Source: Anaerolineae bacterium (lineage in GTDB: Bacteria > Chloroflexota > Anaerolineae > Promineifilales > Promineifilaceae). Taken from it: a DNA stretch of 64,000 bases. The notes beneath the pieces are model-generated. The model was not told the origin of the DNA. It saw nothing but the letters and a program-made list of their open reading frames with translations, and searched no databases. Below are positions 1 to 10,039 of the stretch, one piece after another. Location: the NCBI GenBank assembly GCA_023954475.1, contig JAMLHW010000003.1:491773-555772 (forward strand). The letters are read 5' to 3'. Within the stretch, counting starts at the first letter, position 1. Each line of letters starts with the position of its first letter. Both the position numbers and the translations under genes were made by a program.

Positions 1-46
1 GACGTCGGCGGTGCGTCATAGCTGACGTCTGTCGCCACGCAACTGT

Positions 47-400
47 TTATTTCTTGGCGAAATCGGCAACGGCTGCTTCAACCGTTGTTTCAATGGGGAA
101 CAGTCGTCCCATCCCGGAAAGATTGAGAACATCAATAACGCGCTCGGAAGGTGCAGCGATGACGACATTCCCATCAAAGACACCCAGCTTCACCATCTTA
201 CGCGCACTGACAATTGCGCGTATGCCGGCGCTACTCATATAATCGATCTCGGACAGGTCGAGAACGAGATTTTTCTGACCGCCGTCGATGACATCGTTGA
301 GTACTAAATCAAAGTCTGAGGCATTACTGCTGTCGATGCGACCGGAAGGCTTAATGACGGTGCAACGATCCATTTCCTCGGTGGTGATGGTCAAAGTCAT
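47..400 (-). CDS. STAS-domain anti-sigma factor antagonist-like protein
   Basis: A 117-residue protein made of one STAS domain (SpoIIAA/RsbV type). The central DLSEIDYMSSAGIRAI stretch matches the family signature around the serine that is phosphorylated by a partner anti-sigma kinase. Family knowledge: such proteins bind and sequester an anti-sigma factor in a partner-switching pathway in the cytoplasm. The start is ATG at 400, about 9 nt downstream of GGAG; a second ATG at 406 lies only 3 nt from it and is less likely. No kinase or sigma partner is adjacent, so the target is unknown. It is divergent from queG. Confidence 0.85.
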   Translation of the reverse strand: MTLTITTEEMDRCTVIKPSGRIDSSNASDFDLVLNDVIDGGQKNLVLDLSEIDYMSSAGIRAIVSARKMVKLGVFDGNVVIAAPSERVIDVLNLSGMGRLFPIETTVEAAVADFAKK

Positions 401-521
401 GAGCATTTTCTCCAGGCTTTTGTTTGTTGGTGAGGTTGCGAGCATTATATCACAAAAATATGGTGCAAATAGAGATGACCGACTACAATGCGTACAGGAT
501 CTGACCAATCCACCATACCTG

Positions 522-1685
522 ATGACAGCAGACCATTCAGCCTCCAAAAAAACGCGTCAATTGACCACGACTGTCAAAAACAAAGCCCTTGATCTGGGGT
601 TCAATCTGGTCGGTATTGTGCTGGCTGAGCCCAGTATGCGGCTGAATGCTTATCTAGCCTGGATTGACCGCGAGATGCACGGCACGATGGGCTATCTGGC
701 GCGCCCGGATCGATTGGCGCGGCGACGCGATCTGAATGTCATCTTGCCGGGAGTGCAATCGATAGTCGTCGTTGGGCTGAATTATTTTGCAGGCCGGTTG
801 CCACCGGAAGTCACCGCCGACCCCAGTCGTGGACGCATCTCGAACTACGCTTGGGGTGTCGATTACCACGATGTGATGACGCCGCGTCTGTATGAACTGG
901 CAGAATGGCTGGCAGACGAGACGGGCGGCGCGGTGCAGAGCAAAGTGTATGTAGACACGGGAGCGATTTTGGAGCGGGATTTGGGCGTTTCGGCCGAATT
1001 GGGTTTCACGGGTAAAAATACGATGTTGATCAATCCGCGTCGCGGCTCCTTCTTCTTTCTCGGTGAACTGCTCACGACCGCCGCACTCACGCCCGATCAG
1101 CAGCGACGCACCATGCCCAACTGCGGCAGTTGTGCGCGTTGCATCGCAGCGTGCCCGACCAACGCCTTTCCCCAACCCTATGTTCTCGATGCCAGACGCT
1201 GCATTTCCTATCTGACCATCGAGTTGAAAGGCTGGATTCCGCGCGACCTGCGCCCGCTGCTGGGCAATTGGGTGTACGGATGCGACATCTGTCAGGATGT
1301 GTGTCCGTTTAACCGCTTTGCTGCGCCGACTTCGGAGAGTGGATTTGCTGCCGCAGATGTTGCCAGCGCCGCTCCGCCTTTGCTTGAACTGCTTGCGCTA
1401 GATGAGGCAGCATTTGAACGCCGTTTTGCCGGCAGCCCGATCCGACGCATTAAACGGCAGCGTCTGGTGCGCAATGCCTGTGTGGCGGCGGGCAACTGGG
1501 GTGCAGGCGCAGCGGTGGTACCATTGACCAAACTACTCGATGATCATGAGCTGCTCGTGCGCGGACATGCGGCGTGGGCATTAGGTCGGATTGGGCGGCA
1601 AGATGGATTGGCCGCGATAGCGCAGCGGTTTTCGGCCGAAACCGACCCCGACGTGCGCTATGAAATGAAACAAATTGTTGGTTAG
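522..1685 (+). CDS. queG: Epoxyqueuosine reductase
   Basis: A 387-residue protein that reduces epoxyqueuosine to queuosine in tRNA, the last step of queuosine synthesis, using cobalamin and two 4Fe-4S clusters (family knowledge). Visible signs are the N-terminal QueG domain and the double ferredoxin-type motifs CGSCARCIAACP and CDICQDVCPFN. A HEAT-like helical tail follows and ends in a VRGHAAWALGRIG repeat. The length is normal. The open frame extends upstream, but that part overlaps the divergent STAS gene. ATG 522 begins the conserved domain and has only a weak ribosome binding site. A TACAAT box at 484-489 could be its -10 element. Confidence 0.93.
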   Translation: MTADHSASKKTRQLTTTVKNKALDLGFNLVGIVLAEPSMRLNAYLAWIDREMHGTMGYLARPDRLARRRDLNVILPGVQSIVVVGLNYFAGRLPPEVTADPSRGRISNYAWGVDYHDVMTPRLYELAEWLADETGGAVQSKVYVDTGAILERDLGVSAELGFTGKNTMLINPRRGSFFFLGELLTTAALTPDQQRRTMPNCGSCARCIAACPTNAFPQPYVLDARRCISYLTIELKGWIPRDLRPLLGNWVYGCDICQDVCPFNRFAAPTSESGFAAADVASAAPPLLELLALDEAAFERRFAGSPIRRIKRQRLVRNACVAAGNWGAGAAVVPLTKLLDDHELLVRGHAAWALGRIGRQDGLAAIAQRFSAETDPDVRYEMKQIVG

Positions 1686-1736
1686 TTTGCCGATCGGTAA
1701 CCTATCCATCTATCCCACTTCACAATGGAGATATCT

Positions 1737-3797
1737 GTGACTGACCTGCATCCTGCTTTTGACTGGCAAGAAATCGCGCGTTTGGCTTTGACATCCCGCG
1801 CCATGGACGACCTTGAAGAAAACGAATTGACCCCGCAAGGCTTGATCGTCTACCAATTTTCCGCACGCGGTCACGAACTCGGCCAACTCCTGCTCAGTCA
1901 ACTGCTCGGAAAAGCGCTGGATGGTGCAGGAGCTTACTACCGTTCACGCCCCTTTATGCTCGGCTGCGGATTGACGGTGGAAGAAGCGTTTGCATCGGGA
2001 ATGACGCGGGCAGGCGGATTGAGCGGTGGACGCGATGTCGGTGTCGTTTTCAACATGCCTCATCGCGGCAAGGCGACCATTTTACCGGCTGCTGGCGATG
2101 TCGGTGCGCAGTACACGCCCGCCGTCGGCTGGGCGCAGGCGCTGCGCTATCGCGTTGACGAGTTGGGCGAAAGCGAACACGACGGCAGCATCACGATGGT
2201 GTTCGGCGGCGACGGCTCGGTGGCGACCAACGGATTCTGGTCAGCGCTGACCATTGCGACGACACTGCAATTGCCGGTGTTGTTTGTCATTGAAGACAAC
2301 GGGTATGCCATTTCGGTGAAGGGCGGTTTGCAGACACCGGGGCGCAACATTGCGGCCAATCTGGCAGCGTTCAACGGTTTACAGATATGGGACGGTAGTG
2401 GCGTGATACCGGCGGAATCGGCCGAATTGGTGGCCAATGCGGTGCAGCACGTGCGCGACGGCAACGGGCCGGGACTGCTGCGGTTGACTGTGCCGCGTCT
2501 GGCCGGCCATTCGAGCGCGGATAATCAGGCGTATAAATCGGAGACAGAACAATCGGCCGAATGGGAACACGATCCCCTGCCGGCCCTGCGCGATTATCTC
2601 GTGCCGACATTGCTCAGTGCGGATGAATGGGATGCGCTTGTGGTGGAGACGGCGGAAAGTGTACGAAAATCGGCCGAAACAGCAGCCGGTATGCCGGAAC
2701 CGGCACTCGAAACAGTTGCCGATTTTACCTTTGCCGATCCGCTGCGCCCGGCGATGCATGGCGGTGTTCGTGCTGCCGGAATCGCGCTGCCGCCCGGTAC
2801 GACAATGCCCATCGTGACCGATCCGCGCCGCATCAACATGGTGCAGGCGGTCAACCGCGTCCTCGAAGTCGAACTGGCGCTCAATCCGCGCGTCGTCGTT
2901 TTTGGCGAAGACGTCGGGAACAAGGGTGGTGTTCATACGGCGACAGTCGGTTTACAGAAGAAGTTTGGCGAGCGGCGTGTGTTTGACACCAGTTTGTCGG
3001 AGGAAGGAATAATTGGCCGAGCGACGGGCATGGCGTTGGCCGGTTTGTTACCCGTGCCTGAAATTCAGTTTCGCAAATACGCCGACCCGGCAACGGAACA
3101 GTTGCACAATTTGGGAACATTGCGCTGGCGGTCAAACAATCAGTTTTGTGCGCCAGTAGTGGTGAGGGTTCCGGGGGGATTCGGCCGAAAAATCGGCGAT
3201 CCGTGGCACAGCGTCACCGACGAAGCGATGTTTGCACACGCCGTCGGCTGGCAGGTCGCTTTTCCGTCCAATGCCGCCGATTGCGTCGGTCTGCTGCGGT
3301 CAGCGTTGCGCAGCGACAATCCGACGTTTTTCCTCGAACACCGCGCTCAACTCGACGCGGCGTGGGCACGCCGCCCCTATCCCGGCGATGACTATGTCGT
3401 GCCGTTCGGCCGGGGCAACCTGATTACAGAGGGGAATGCGCTGACGGTCGTCACATGGGGTGCGATGGTCGAGCGTTGCGATGTCGCTGCGCGTGACCTG
3501 GACGGTGTGGAGATCATCGATCTGCGCACCATCATGCCGTGGGACAAAGAAATGGTACTCAACTCGGTGCGCAAAACGTCGAAATGCCTGGTTGTACATG
3601 AAGACATCGGCGTGGCTGGTTTTGGTGCGGAGGTGGTGGCGACTATTGTCGCGGAGGCGTTCATGGACCTCGATGCGCCGGTGGAGCGGCTGGCAGCGCC
3701 GGCCGTGCCGATTCCGTTCAACATCAATCTCATGCACGCTGTCGTGCCGTCGATTGAGGTGATTCGTGCCAAAATGGCAGAATTGCTGGCATTTTGA
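1737..3797 (+). CDS. Fused 2-oxoacid dehydrogenase E1 alpha-beta (thiamine-dependent)
   Basis: A 686-residue single-chain E1 of the branched-chain 2-oxoacid or pyruvate dehydrogenase type. Residues about 1-330 are the alpha part, with the thiamine diphosphate motif GDGSVATNGF and a later EDNGYAIS. Residues about 370-686 are the beta part, with FGEDVGNKGGVH, EEGIIGRATGMALAG and the PGGFGRKIG substrate loop. E1 decarboxylates the 2-oxoacid and acylates the E2 lipoyl domain. No E2 or E3 gene lies nearby, so the substrate cannot be fixed. GTG 1737 is chosen because GGAG stands 6 nt before it; ATG 1725 is in frame but overlaps that Shine-Dalgarno sequence. Confidence 0.88.
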   Translation: MTDLHPAFDWQEIARLALTSRAMDDLEENELTPQGLIVYQFSARGHELGQLLLSQLLGKALDGAGAYYRSRPFMLGCGLTVEEAFASGMTRAGGLSGGRDVGVVFNMPHRGKATILPAAGDVGAQYTPAVGWAQALRYRVDELGESEHDGSITMVFGGDGSVATNGFWSALTIATTLQLPVLFVIEDNGYAISVKGGLQTPGRNIAANLAAFNGLQIWDGSGVIPAESAELVANAVQHVRDGNGPGLLRLTVPRLAGHSSADNQAYKSETEQSAEWEHDPLPALRDYLVPTLLSADEWDALVVETAESVRKSAETAAGMPEPALETVADFTFADPLRPAMHGGVRAAGIALPPGTTMPIVTDPRRINMVQAVNRVLEVELALNPRVVVFGEDVGNKGGVHTATVGLQKKFGERRVFDTSLSEEGIIGRATGMALAGLLPVPEIQFRKYADPATEQLHNLGTLRWRSNNQFCAPVVVRVPGGFGRKIGDPWHSVTDEAMFAHAVGWQVAFPSNAADCVGLLRSALRSDNPTFFLEHRAQLDAAWARRPYPGDDYVVPFGRGNLITEGNALTVVTWGAMVERCDVAARDLDGVEIIDLRTIMPWDKEMVLNSVRKTSKCLVVHEDIGVAGFGAEVVATIVAEAFMDLDAPVERLAAPAVPIPFNINLMHAVVPSIEVIRAKMAELLAF

Positions 3798-3837
3798 CGC
3801 GCTGTACAGGTCACCTTAGGCGAATTGACGGGCGTTT

Positions 3838-3930
3838 GTTTCGGCCGAAAATCAATACACTGCCTTAGGACACGATGCATCGTGTCCCTACCGGTTATGG
3901 GGTGGTTTCGGCCGAAAATCAATACAGCGC
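3838..3930. repeat. Intergenic pair of extended TCGGCCGA repeats with a 20-bp perfect palindrome
   Basis: Two direct copies of TTTCGGCCGAAAATCAATACA, 68 bp apart (about 3839 and 3907), flank the perfect palindrome GGACACGATGCATCGTGTCC at 3868-3887. A third related copy (TTTCGGCCGAAAATCAGCAT) lies at about 5174. The element fills most of the gap between the E1 gene and the sigma factor. The palindrome could act as a terminator-like hairpin, but no T-tract follows it. Confidence 0.75.
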
Positions 3931-4064
3931 TCTGTAACGCCTGCCGACCCTTCCCGCAGAAATAATTTCACGGTTCGTCCCTATTTGTAAGAAATCACAC
4001 CCGCCCGGCTACTAATTAAAGCGAACCGACAAGAAAGCAGTTGAGGAGCACGGTAGCAATCGAC

Positions 4065-4586
4065 ATGGCGGACAGGATGAGCGCAGATGAACAAAAGCGC
4101 ATTTTCGACGGGTGGATAGACCAGCACAAAGGCATCATCTTCAAGATTGTGCGTGCGTATGCGTTTACACCTGACGACCAGGACGACCTGTTTCAGGAAA
4201 TTGCGCTGCAAGTCTGGCAATCAATTCCGGACTTTCGTGGAGACGCCCAGGCTTCCACATGGATTTACCGGGTGGCGTTGTTCACTGCGACCAACCGGGT
4301 GCGCCGAGAAAAGCGCCGCCCGCCTACGCAATGGCTCGGCACCGTCGAGCACATGTTGACCGCGCGGGATGTGCGGCAAGATGACCAGGTGGCCTGGCTC
4401 TACGAACAGATTGCGCTGCTGTCGCCGATCGATCGCTCCGTGTGCCTACTCCTTCTTGACGGATTCAGCTACAAGGAAATCGCCGCTCTACTGGGGATTT
4501 CGGAGAGCAATGTCGGTGTCAAGATTCACCGTGTCAAGCAGCATCTGCTGCATCGTTCACGGGAGGTCAGTAATCATGGAGTTTGA
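4065..4586 (+). CDS. ECF-type RNA polymerase sigma factor
   Basis: A 173-residue sigma-70 family protein with only regions 2 and 4. Region 2 includes DQDDLFQEIALQVW and ASTWIYRVA, and region 4 is the helix-turn-helix FSYKEIAALLGISESNVGVK. Such factors direct RNA polymerase to a small extracytoplasmic-stress regulon. Its stop codon overlaps the start of the next gene by 11 nt (4576-4586), so the two are translationally coupled and the neighbour is the likely cognate regulator. The start is uncertain: ATG 4065 or ATG 4077 (before MSADEQ) are both possible, and neither has a well-spaced ribosome binding site. Confidence 0.88.
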   Translation: MADRMSADEQKRIFDGWIDQHKGIIFKIVRAYAFTPDDQDDLFQEIALQVWQSIPDFRGDAQASTWIYRVALFTATNRVRREKRRPPTQWLGTVEHMLTARDVRQDDQVAWLYEQIALLSPIDRSVCLLLLDGFSYKEIAALLGISESNVGVKIHRVKQHLLHRSREVSNHGV

Positions 4587-5157
4587 AGAAATGCAAGCTA
4601 TTTGGGATAGTCAAAACGAAGAGAAATTGTACGCTATAAACGAAGCGGCCCTCCACGAGCAAATTCGCCGCAAGGGGCGCTCGGTAGAGCGCAAGGTCGA
4701 TATACTGGAAGGGATCATGATGGGCGTTAACCTGTTGGTCGCCATTGTCCTGACGGTAGATGCCGTCATTGACGGTGAGCCGCTGCGCTTCTATCTGATC
4801 CCGGCCGCCTATTTCGCTTATTTTATTGTCGGGCTGGTGTGGCGAATGCGTCGCAGCCGGGCGCAGGTGCAGTTTGAGCCGACCATGGTCGGTGATCTGG
4901 ACAAGGCGATTTGGCAGATCGACTACCTGATTCGGCAAACCCGTGCGATGTTGATCTGGTATCTCATTCCATTGCTGGTGTTTATTATTTTGGTGCTGGG
5001 GTGGGGTAACGGTTCGTTATGGGCAGCGCTGCTGGCGCTCGTTGTCATTCCGCTGGCATACTTCGGCGGCCGGTGGGAGGTCAATAAGTTTTACCTACCC
5101 AAAAAGCGCAGTCTGGAATCGCTGCGGGCGACGCTGCTGGAAGCGGAAACGATGTAA
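4576..5157 (+). CDS. Membrane protein, possible anti-sigma partner
   Basis: A 193-residue protein of unrecognised family. A soluble N-terminal stretch of about 50 residues is followed by two hydrophobic hairpins: about 55-100 (GVNLLVAIVLTV, YFAYFIVGLVW) and about 130-170 (LIWYLIPLLVFIILVLGW, LLALVVIPLAYFGG). The tail is basic. A strong GGGAGG precedes the ATG, which lies inside the sigma-factor gene. The gene order, coupling and topology are typical of membrane anti-sigma factors, but I see no ZAS zinc motif, so the role is inferred from context only. Confidence 0.7.
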   Translation: MEFEEMQAIWDSQNEEKLYAINEAALHEQIRRKGRSVERKVDILEGIMMGVNLLVAIVLTVDAVIDGEPLRFYLIPAAYFAYFIVGLVWRMRRSRAQVQFEPTMVGDLDKAIWQIDYLIRQTRAMLIWYLIPLLVFIILVLGWGNGSLWAALLALVVIPLAYFGGRWEVNKFYLPKKRSLESLRATLLEAETM

Positions 5158-5530
5158 GGTAAGGTGGGGTACTTTCGGCCGAAAATCAGCATCATAATGG
5201 GGTTTGATGTATCGAACCCCATACGCATCATTTAATCGCGACGTTGTGCTGATTTTGCTGCGCAATGTAAGCGATCACGTTGGACGCAGCGACAACCAGT
5301 TCTCGAACCAGGTGTGGTAACGGCATCGATTGATGTATCATGCCCCACCGCGCCATTACTCTGTCACTCAAGAGTATACTCTCAGCGATTTCTCCATCGC
5401 CGTGACCCATGTCACATGGCAACGCCACACCCTTTTGACAGTTGTTTGACACCGCTATGCTAACCTAAAGACAACTTCCACTAACGGTGGATTACGCGTT
5501 TGCATTCGTCATCATGTCGGAGGGAGTGAG
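5158..5530. other. Intergenic region with hairpin, no supported gene
   Basis: A 373-bp gap. It holds a TTTCGGCCGAAAATCA copy at 5174 and a hairpin ATGGGGTTT...AACCCCAT at 5197-5222 that may end the sigma operon. A TTGACA at 5437-5442 followed by TATGCT could be the promoter of the protease-like gene, although the 15-bp spacing is short. A 74-codon open frame on the minus strand has no recognisable protein features. Confidence 0.5.
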
Positions 5531-6406
5531 ATGCGGCGGTTAGTTGTCCTGTTCCTGGTGATAAGCGGAGCATATCTGCTTGTTGCCCATGTACCGGCTA
5601 TGGCTGCGAGCGACCAGGTGCGACTCGCCAATCAAGTTTCTACCACGCCGGAATCGGCCGAGCGCAATGCGATTCTGGCGAGTTCGGTGCAGATCGCCAT
5701 GGTGGGCACTGAGCATATCACGACCATAGACGGCCATACGCGGTGCACACAGCACGTAATCAAGGTTGCGCATGGGATCGCCACGCTCGTCGCGGTCAAT
5801 GAGTCCAACCTGCTCGTGTCGCATGATCATTGGGAGTTGCTGGATAGCGGCGTTCTGGTGCGCGTTGACTTACGCACTGCGAACGGTGATTTGCTGGTTA
5901 GCATGGATGGGGAACGCTTCATGCAATTGATCCGCTATCGTGACGGCGCCACTTTGGTGCTGATGGCACCTGAACCGCTAGATGTACCGGGATTGGCGTT
6001 TGCAGCGCCGGGAGCGTACCATGTAGAAAGTGGCACGGTGGTCAATATTGTGCACCAGGATGGACGCAGCCCAAATGTACTGGCGGTGTCGCCTGCCGTC
6101 GTCGACAGGAATGCGTTCAAACAGGGCAAACAGGTGATGACCCTGCACACGACAGATGGACAGCCGATCGTGCCCGGTGACTCAGGTGGTGGGGTGTGGG
6201 TGGCGGATCGATTAGTGGGGAATGTGTGGTCGGCGGTTGCGGAAACTGAGGAGAAGCACATGCTCTTCATGGGCGTTTCGTGGACCTCGACGTCGATCTC
6301 GTCACAGCATGTGGTGGTGGCCGAATTGCCGCCGCTGGCATACGTTGCAGGTGCAGCAGGAGGCGTGAGCGACGCGACAGTTGTTGATGGAATCACTATC
6401 CATTGA
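5531..6406 (+). CDS. Secreted trypsin-like serine protease family protein
   Basis: A 291-residue protein with an N-terminal signal peptide (MRRLVVLFLVISGAYLLVAH, cleavage probably after AMA). The motif PIVPGDSGGGVW is the nucleophile-serine signature of chymotrypsin-fold proteases. NLLVSHDHW and a later Asp are candidates for the other triad residues, but I cannot verify them. It is preceded by a strong GGAGGGAGTGAG ribosome binding site. It is probably exported and acts outside the cell. The divergence is high, so the peptidase activity is likely but not certain. Confidence 0.7.
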   Translation: MRRLVVLFLVISGAYLLVAHVPAMAASDQVRLANQVSTTPESAERNAILASSVQIAMVGTEHITTIDGHTRCTQHVIKVAHGIATLVAVNESNLLVSHDHWELLDSGVLVRVDLRTANGDLLVSMDGERFMQLIRYRDGATLVLMAPEPLDVPGLAFAAPGAYHVESGTVVNIVHQDGRSPNVLAVSPAVVDRNAFKQGKQVMTLHTTDGQPIVPGDSGGGVWVADRLVGNVWSAVAETEEKHMLFMGVSWTSTSISSQHVVVAELPPLAYVAGAAGGVSDATVVDGITIH

Positions 6407-6470
6407 TGGCAGAACGCAGTTGCGGACAAGGATGTTCGCGTTCCGACCAATACGATGGAAAATTGCGGTG

Positions 6471-8225
<1,755 letters not shown>

Positions 8226-8285
8226 TCAGTTTGTGTCGATCCGTTTTGGTTTAACCATAACGGAATGTTAGCATAGCACATTTTG

Positions 8286-9092
8286 TCAGTAGGTCAATCC
8301 CTTTTCTTTGCGCGCCGCACCGTAGGGAGCCAATGCAGCGACGATGGCATCGTGTAAATATCCGTTGTCGGCGATGATGCCGTTGGCTTTGACAAATTGA
8401 TTGTTGAAGGTAATCGGCCGATTACTCAAATCGACTGCCACGCCGCCCGCTTCCTGCACCAGCAGCACACCGGCGCAGATATCCCACTCGTGCTTAGGTC
8501 CGCGGCTCCAGGTAGCATCACATTGCCCAGAGGCGACTCGCGCCAGCTTGTAAGCCACGCTGCCCATCGTGCGGATTGTCATCTGGTCTTCAAACGGGGC
8601 GAATTCACCCCGTTTGCGTTCCGAGCGGCTGGCGTCGATGATGGAGCCGGCAAGCTCGCGCCGGTCGCTGACCGCATGCGGCTTGCCGTTGAAGGTGAAA
8701 CCATTGCCTTTGGCGGCACTGTACAACTCGCCTGTCGCCGGATTGTAGATGACGGCCAGGATGGGCAAACCGTCTGCCACCAGCGCGACTGATATGCTGA
8801 ATTCCGGAATGCCCATGATGAATTCCTTGGTACCGTCGATGGGATCGACGCACCAGAGCAGGCGTTTGTCGAGGCGCTCCGGCGTATCGGCCGTTTCTTC
8901 GCTCAACCAGCCTGCTTCCGGCAAGAGGGCTTGCAAGCGTTCCTTTAGCAATGTATCGGAGGCAAAGTCGGCATCGGTCACAGGATTATCGGGGGCTTTG
9001 TCGGTGACGTCGTAAGCTGAGCGGTAGAAGGACATGACGACTGCGCCGGCCGCTTTGGTGATGTCGATGACTGCGGGTAAATACTGTTCCAT
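8286..9092 (-). CDS. Inositol monophosphatase family, 3'(2'),5'-bisphosphate nucleotidase-like (CysQ type)
   Basis: A 268-residue metal-dependent phosphatase. The signature WCVDPIDGTKEF, an upstream PVTDADFASD and the later WDICAGVLL motif are those of the IMPase superfamily. The DGTKEF form is typical of CysQ/PAP phosphatases, which remove the 3'-phosphate of PAP made during sulfate assimilation. The assignment within the superfamily is by motif only; inositol or histidinol phosphatase remain possible. ATG 9092 has AGGA 7 nt upstream and is preferred over ATG 9098. A terminator follows at 8173-8221. Confidence 0.85.
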   Translation of the reverse strand: MEQYLPAVIDITKAAGAVVMSFYRSAYDVTDKAPDNPVTDADFASDTLLKERLQALLPEAGWLSEETADTPERLDKRLLWCVDPIDGTKEFIMGIPEFSISVALVADGLPILAVIYNPATGELYSAAKGNGFTFNGKPHAVSDRRELAGSIIDASRSERKRGEFAPFEDQMTIRTMGSVAYKLARVASGQCDATWSRGPKHEWDICAGVLLVQEAGGVAVDLSNRPITFNNQFVKANGIIADNGYLHDAIVAALAPYGAARKEKGLTY

Positions 9093-9118
9093 TATCATTT
9101 CCTGTTTCTGTTGACTGG

Positions 9119-9919
9119 TTAGTCGAATAAATCTGCTGCGTTAATTGTGGTGGTGGATTCGGCCGAAATGCCAATCGCTTCTGAATCGCCTGCCGTTGTG
9201 GTGTCGAAATTCTGAATCACATAGTCTGCAAAACGGGCGTCCGCCGTGTCCAGATTAACTGTGAGCAGGCCGACAAAGCCGGGCGATGAAAATGTAGGCT
9301 GATCATACGTGTCGACGACGATTCCGTTGATAATGAGGTCGATAGCGTCGCCTTGCTTGGTGACGGCGAGACGGTTGGTGTTTGTGCCTTTGAGCAATTC
9401 GTCGGACTCGGTCCAATTGATCAGGATCGTGACGACACCGCTGTCAACCCGGCGCAGCGTATACGCTGTGCCAAAATCGGGATGGTCGAGCCAGACGTAG
9501 AAGGTGTAATAGTTTTCAAGCGTTGAATTTGCACCAAAGATGAGACCATACAAGCCATCAGTTTGTGCACCGCCGGCCGTTGTCCAGCGTGCGTTGGTTT
9601 CAATGAAAAAGTCGGTGACGCTTGTGTACGGAGCGCCTGCAAGCGCAATGACGGGTTGCTTGATGCGCATTTGATAGGTGCCGTTGATATAGTTGAGCGC
9701 GTAATTGGCGTTGTCAACTATCGGCCAGCCGGAAGTGGGATCATTGAATGAATCGCAGAAGTCAAAACTGCAATACGCATTGAGAACGACCGGCAAATAC
9801 ACCGATTGTGTTTCGCTGTTTGCCGCAGCGACAGATGCTGAGTGAGTGCTATAGGCGATGGTGAGTAAAAGAAATCCAAAACCGAAAATAAGTGCAAATT
9901 TAAGAAAGGTCTGTTTCAC
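9119..9919 (-). CDS. Secreted protein with concanavalin-like fold
   Basis: A 266-residue exported protein. It has a signal peptide (FALIFGFGFLLLTIAYS), then the motif SVYLPVVLN typical of exported proteins in this genome, then about 190 residues of beta-rich sequence. Phrases such as YYTFYVWLDHPDFGTAYTLRRV and NRLAVTKQGDAIDLIINGIVV resemble the laminin-G/concanavalin-like (DUF1080-related) fold that binds or hydrolyses glycans. No catalytic residues are identifiable, so I do not assign an activity. It is upstream of the CysQ-like gene with a short gap and the same strand. Confidence 0.65.
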   Translation of the reverse strand: MKQTFLKFALIFGFGFLLLTIAYSTHSASVAAANSETQSVYLPVVLNAYCSFDFCDSFNDPTSGWPIVDNANYALNYINGTYQMRIKQPVIALAGAPYTSVTDFFIETNARWTTAGGAQTDGLYGLIFGANSTLENYYTFYVWLDHPDFGTAYTLRRVDSGVVTILINWTESDELLKGTNTNRLAVTKQGDAIDLIINGIVVDTYDQPTFSSPGFVGLLTVNLDTADARFADYVIQNFDTTTAGDSEAIGISAESTTTINAADLFD

Positions 9920-10039
9920 GACAAATCCTCCGGCAGTGCGTTGGTGGTTTAGGCCGGAATCGGCCGAAATGATTGACGATAATCTGCCCCTGATTGTATC
10001 AGATTTGGCAGAAACAATTCTATTGCCGGTTGTCTGTCG

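Noticed and set aside
5228..5452. 74-codon minus-strand open frame
   Set aside because: No domain, no good start site, and it overlaps the likely promoter of the protease-like gene.
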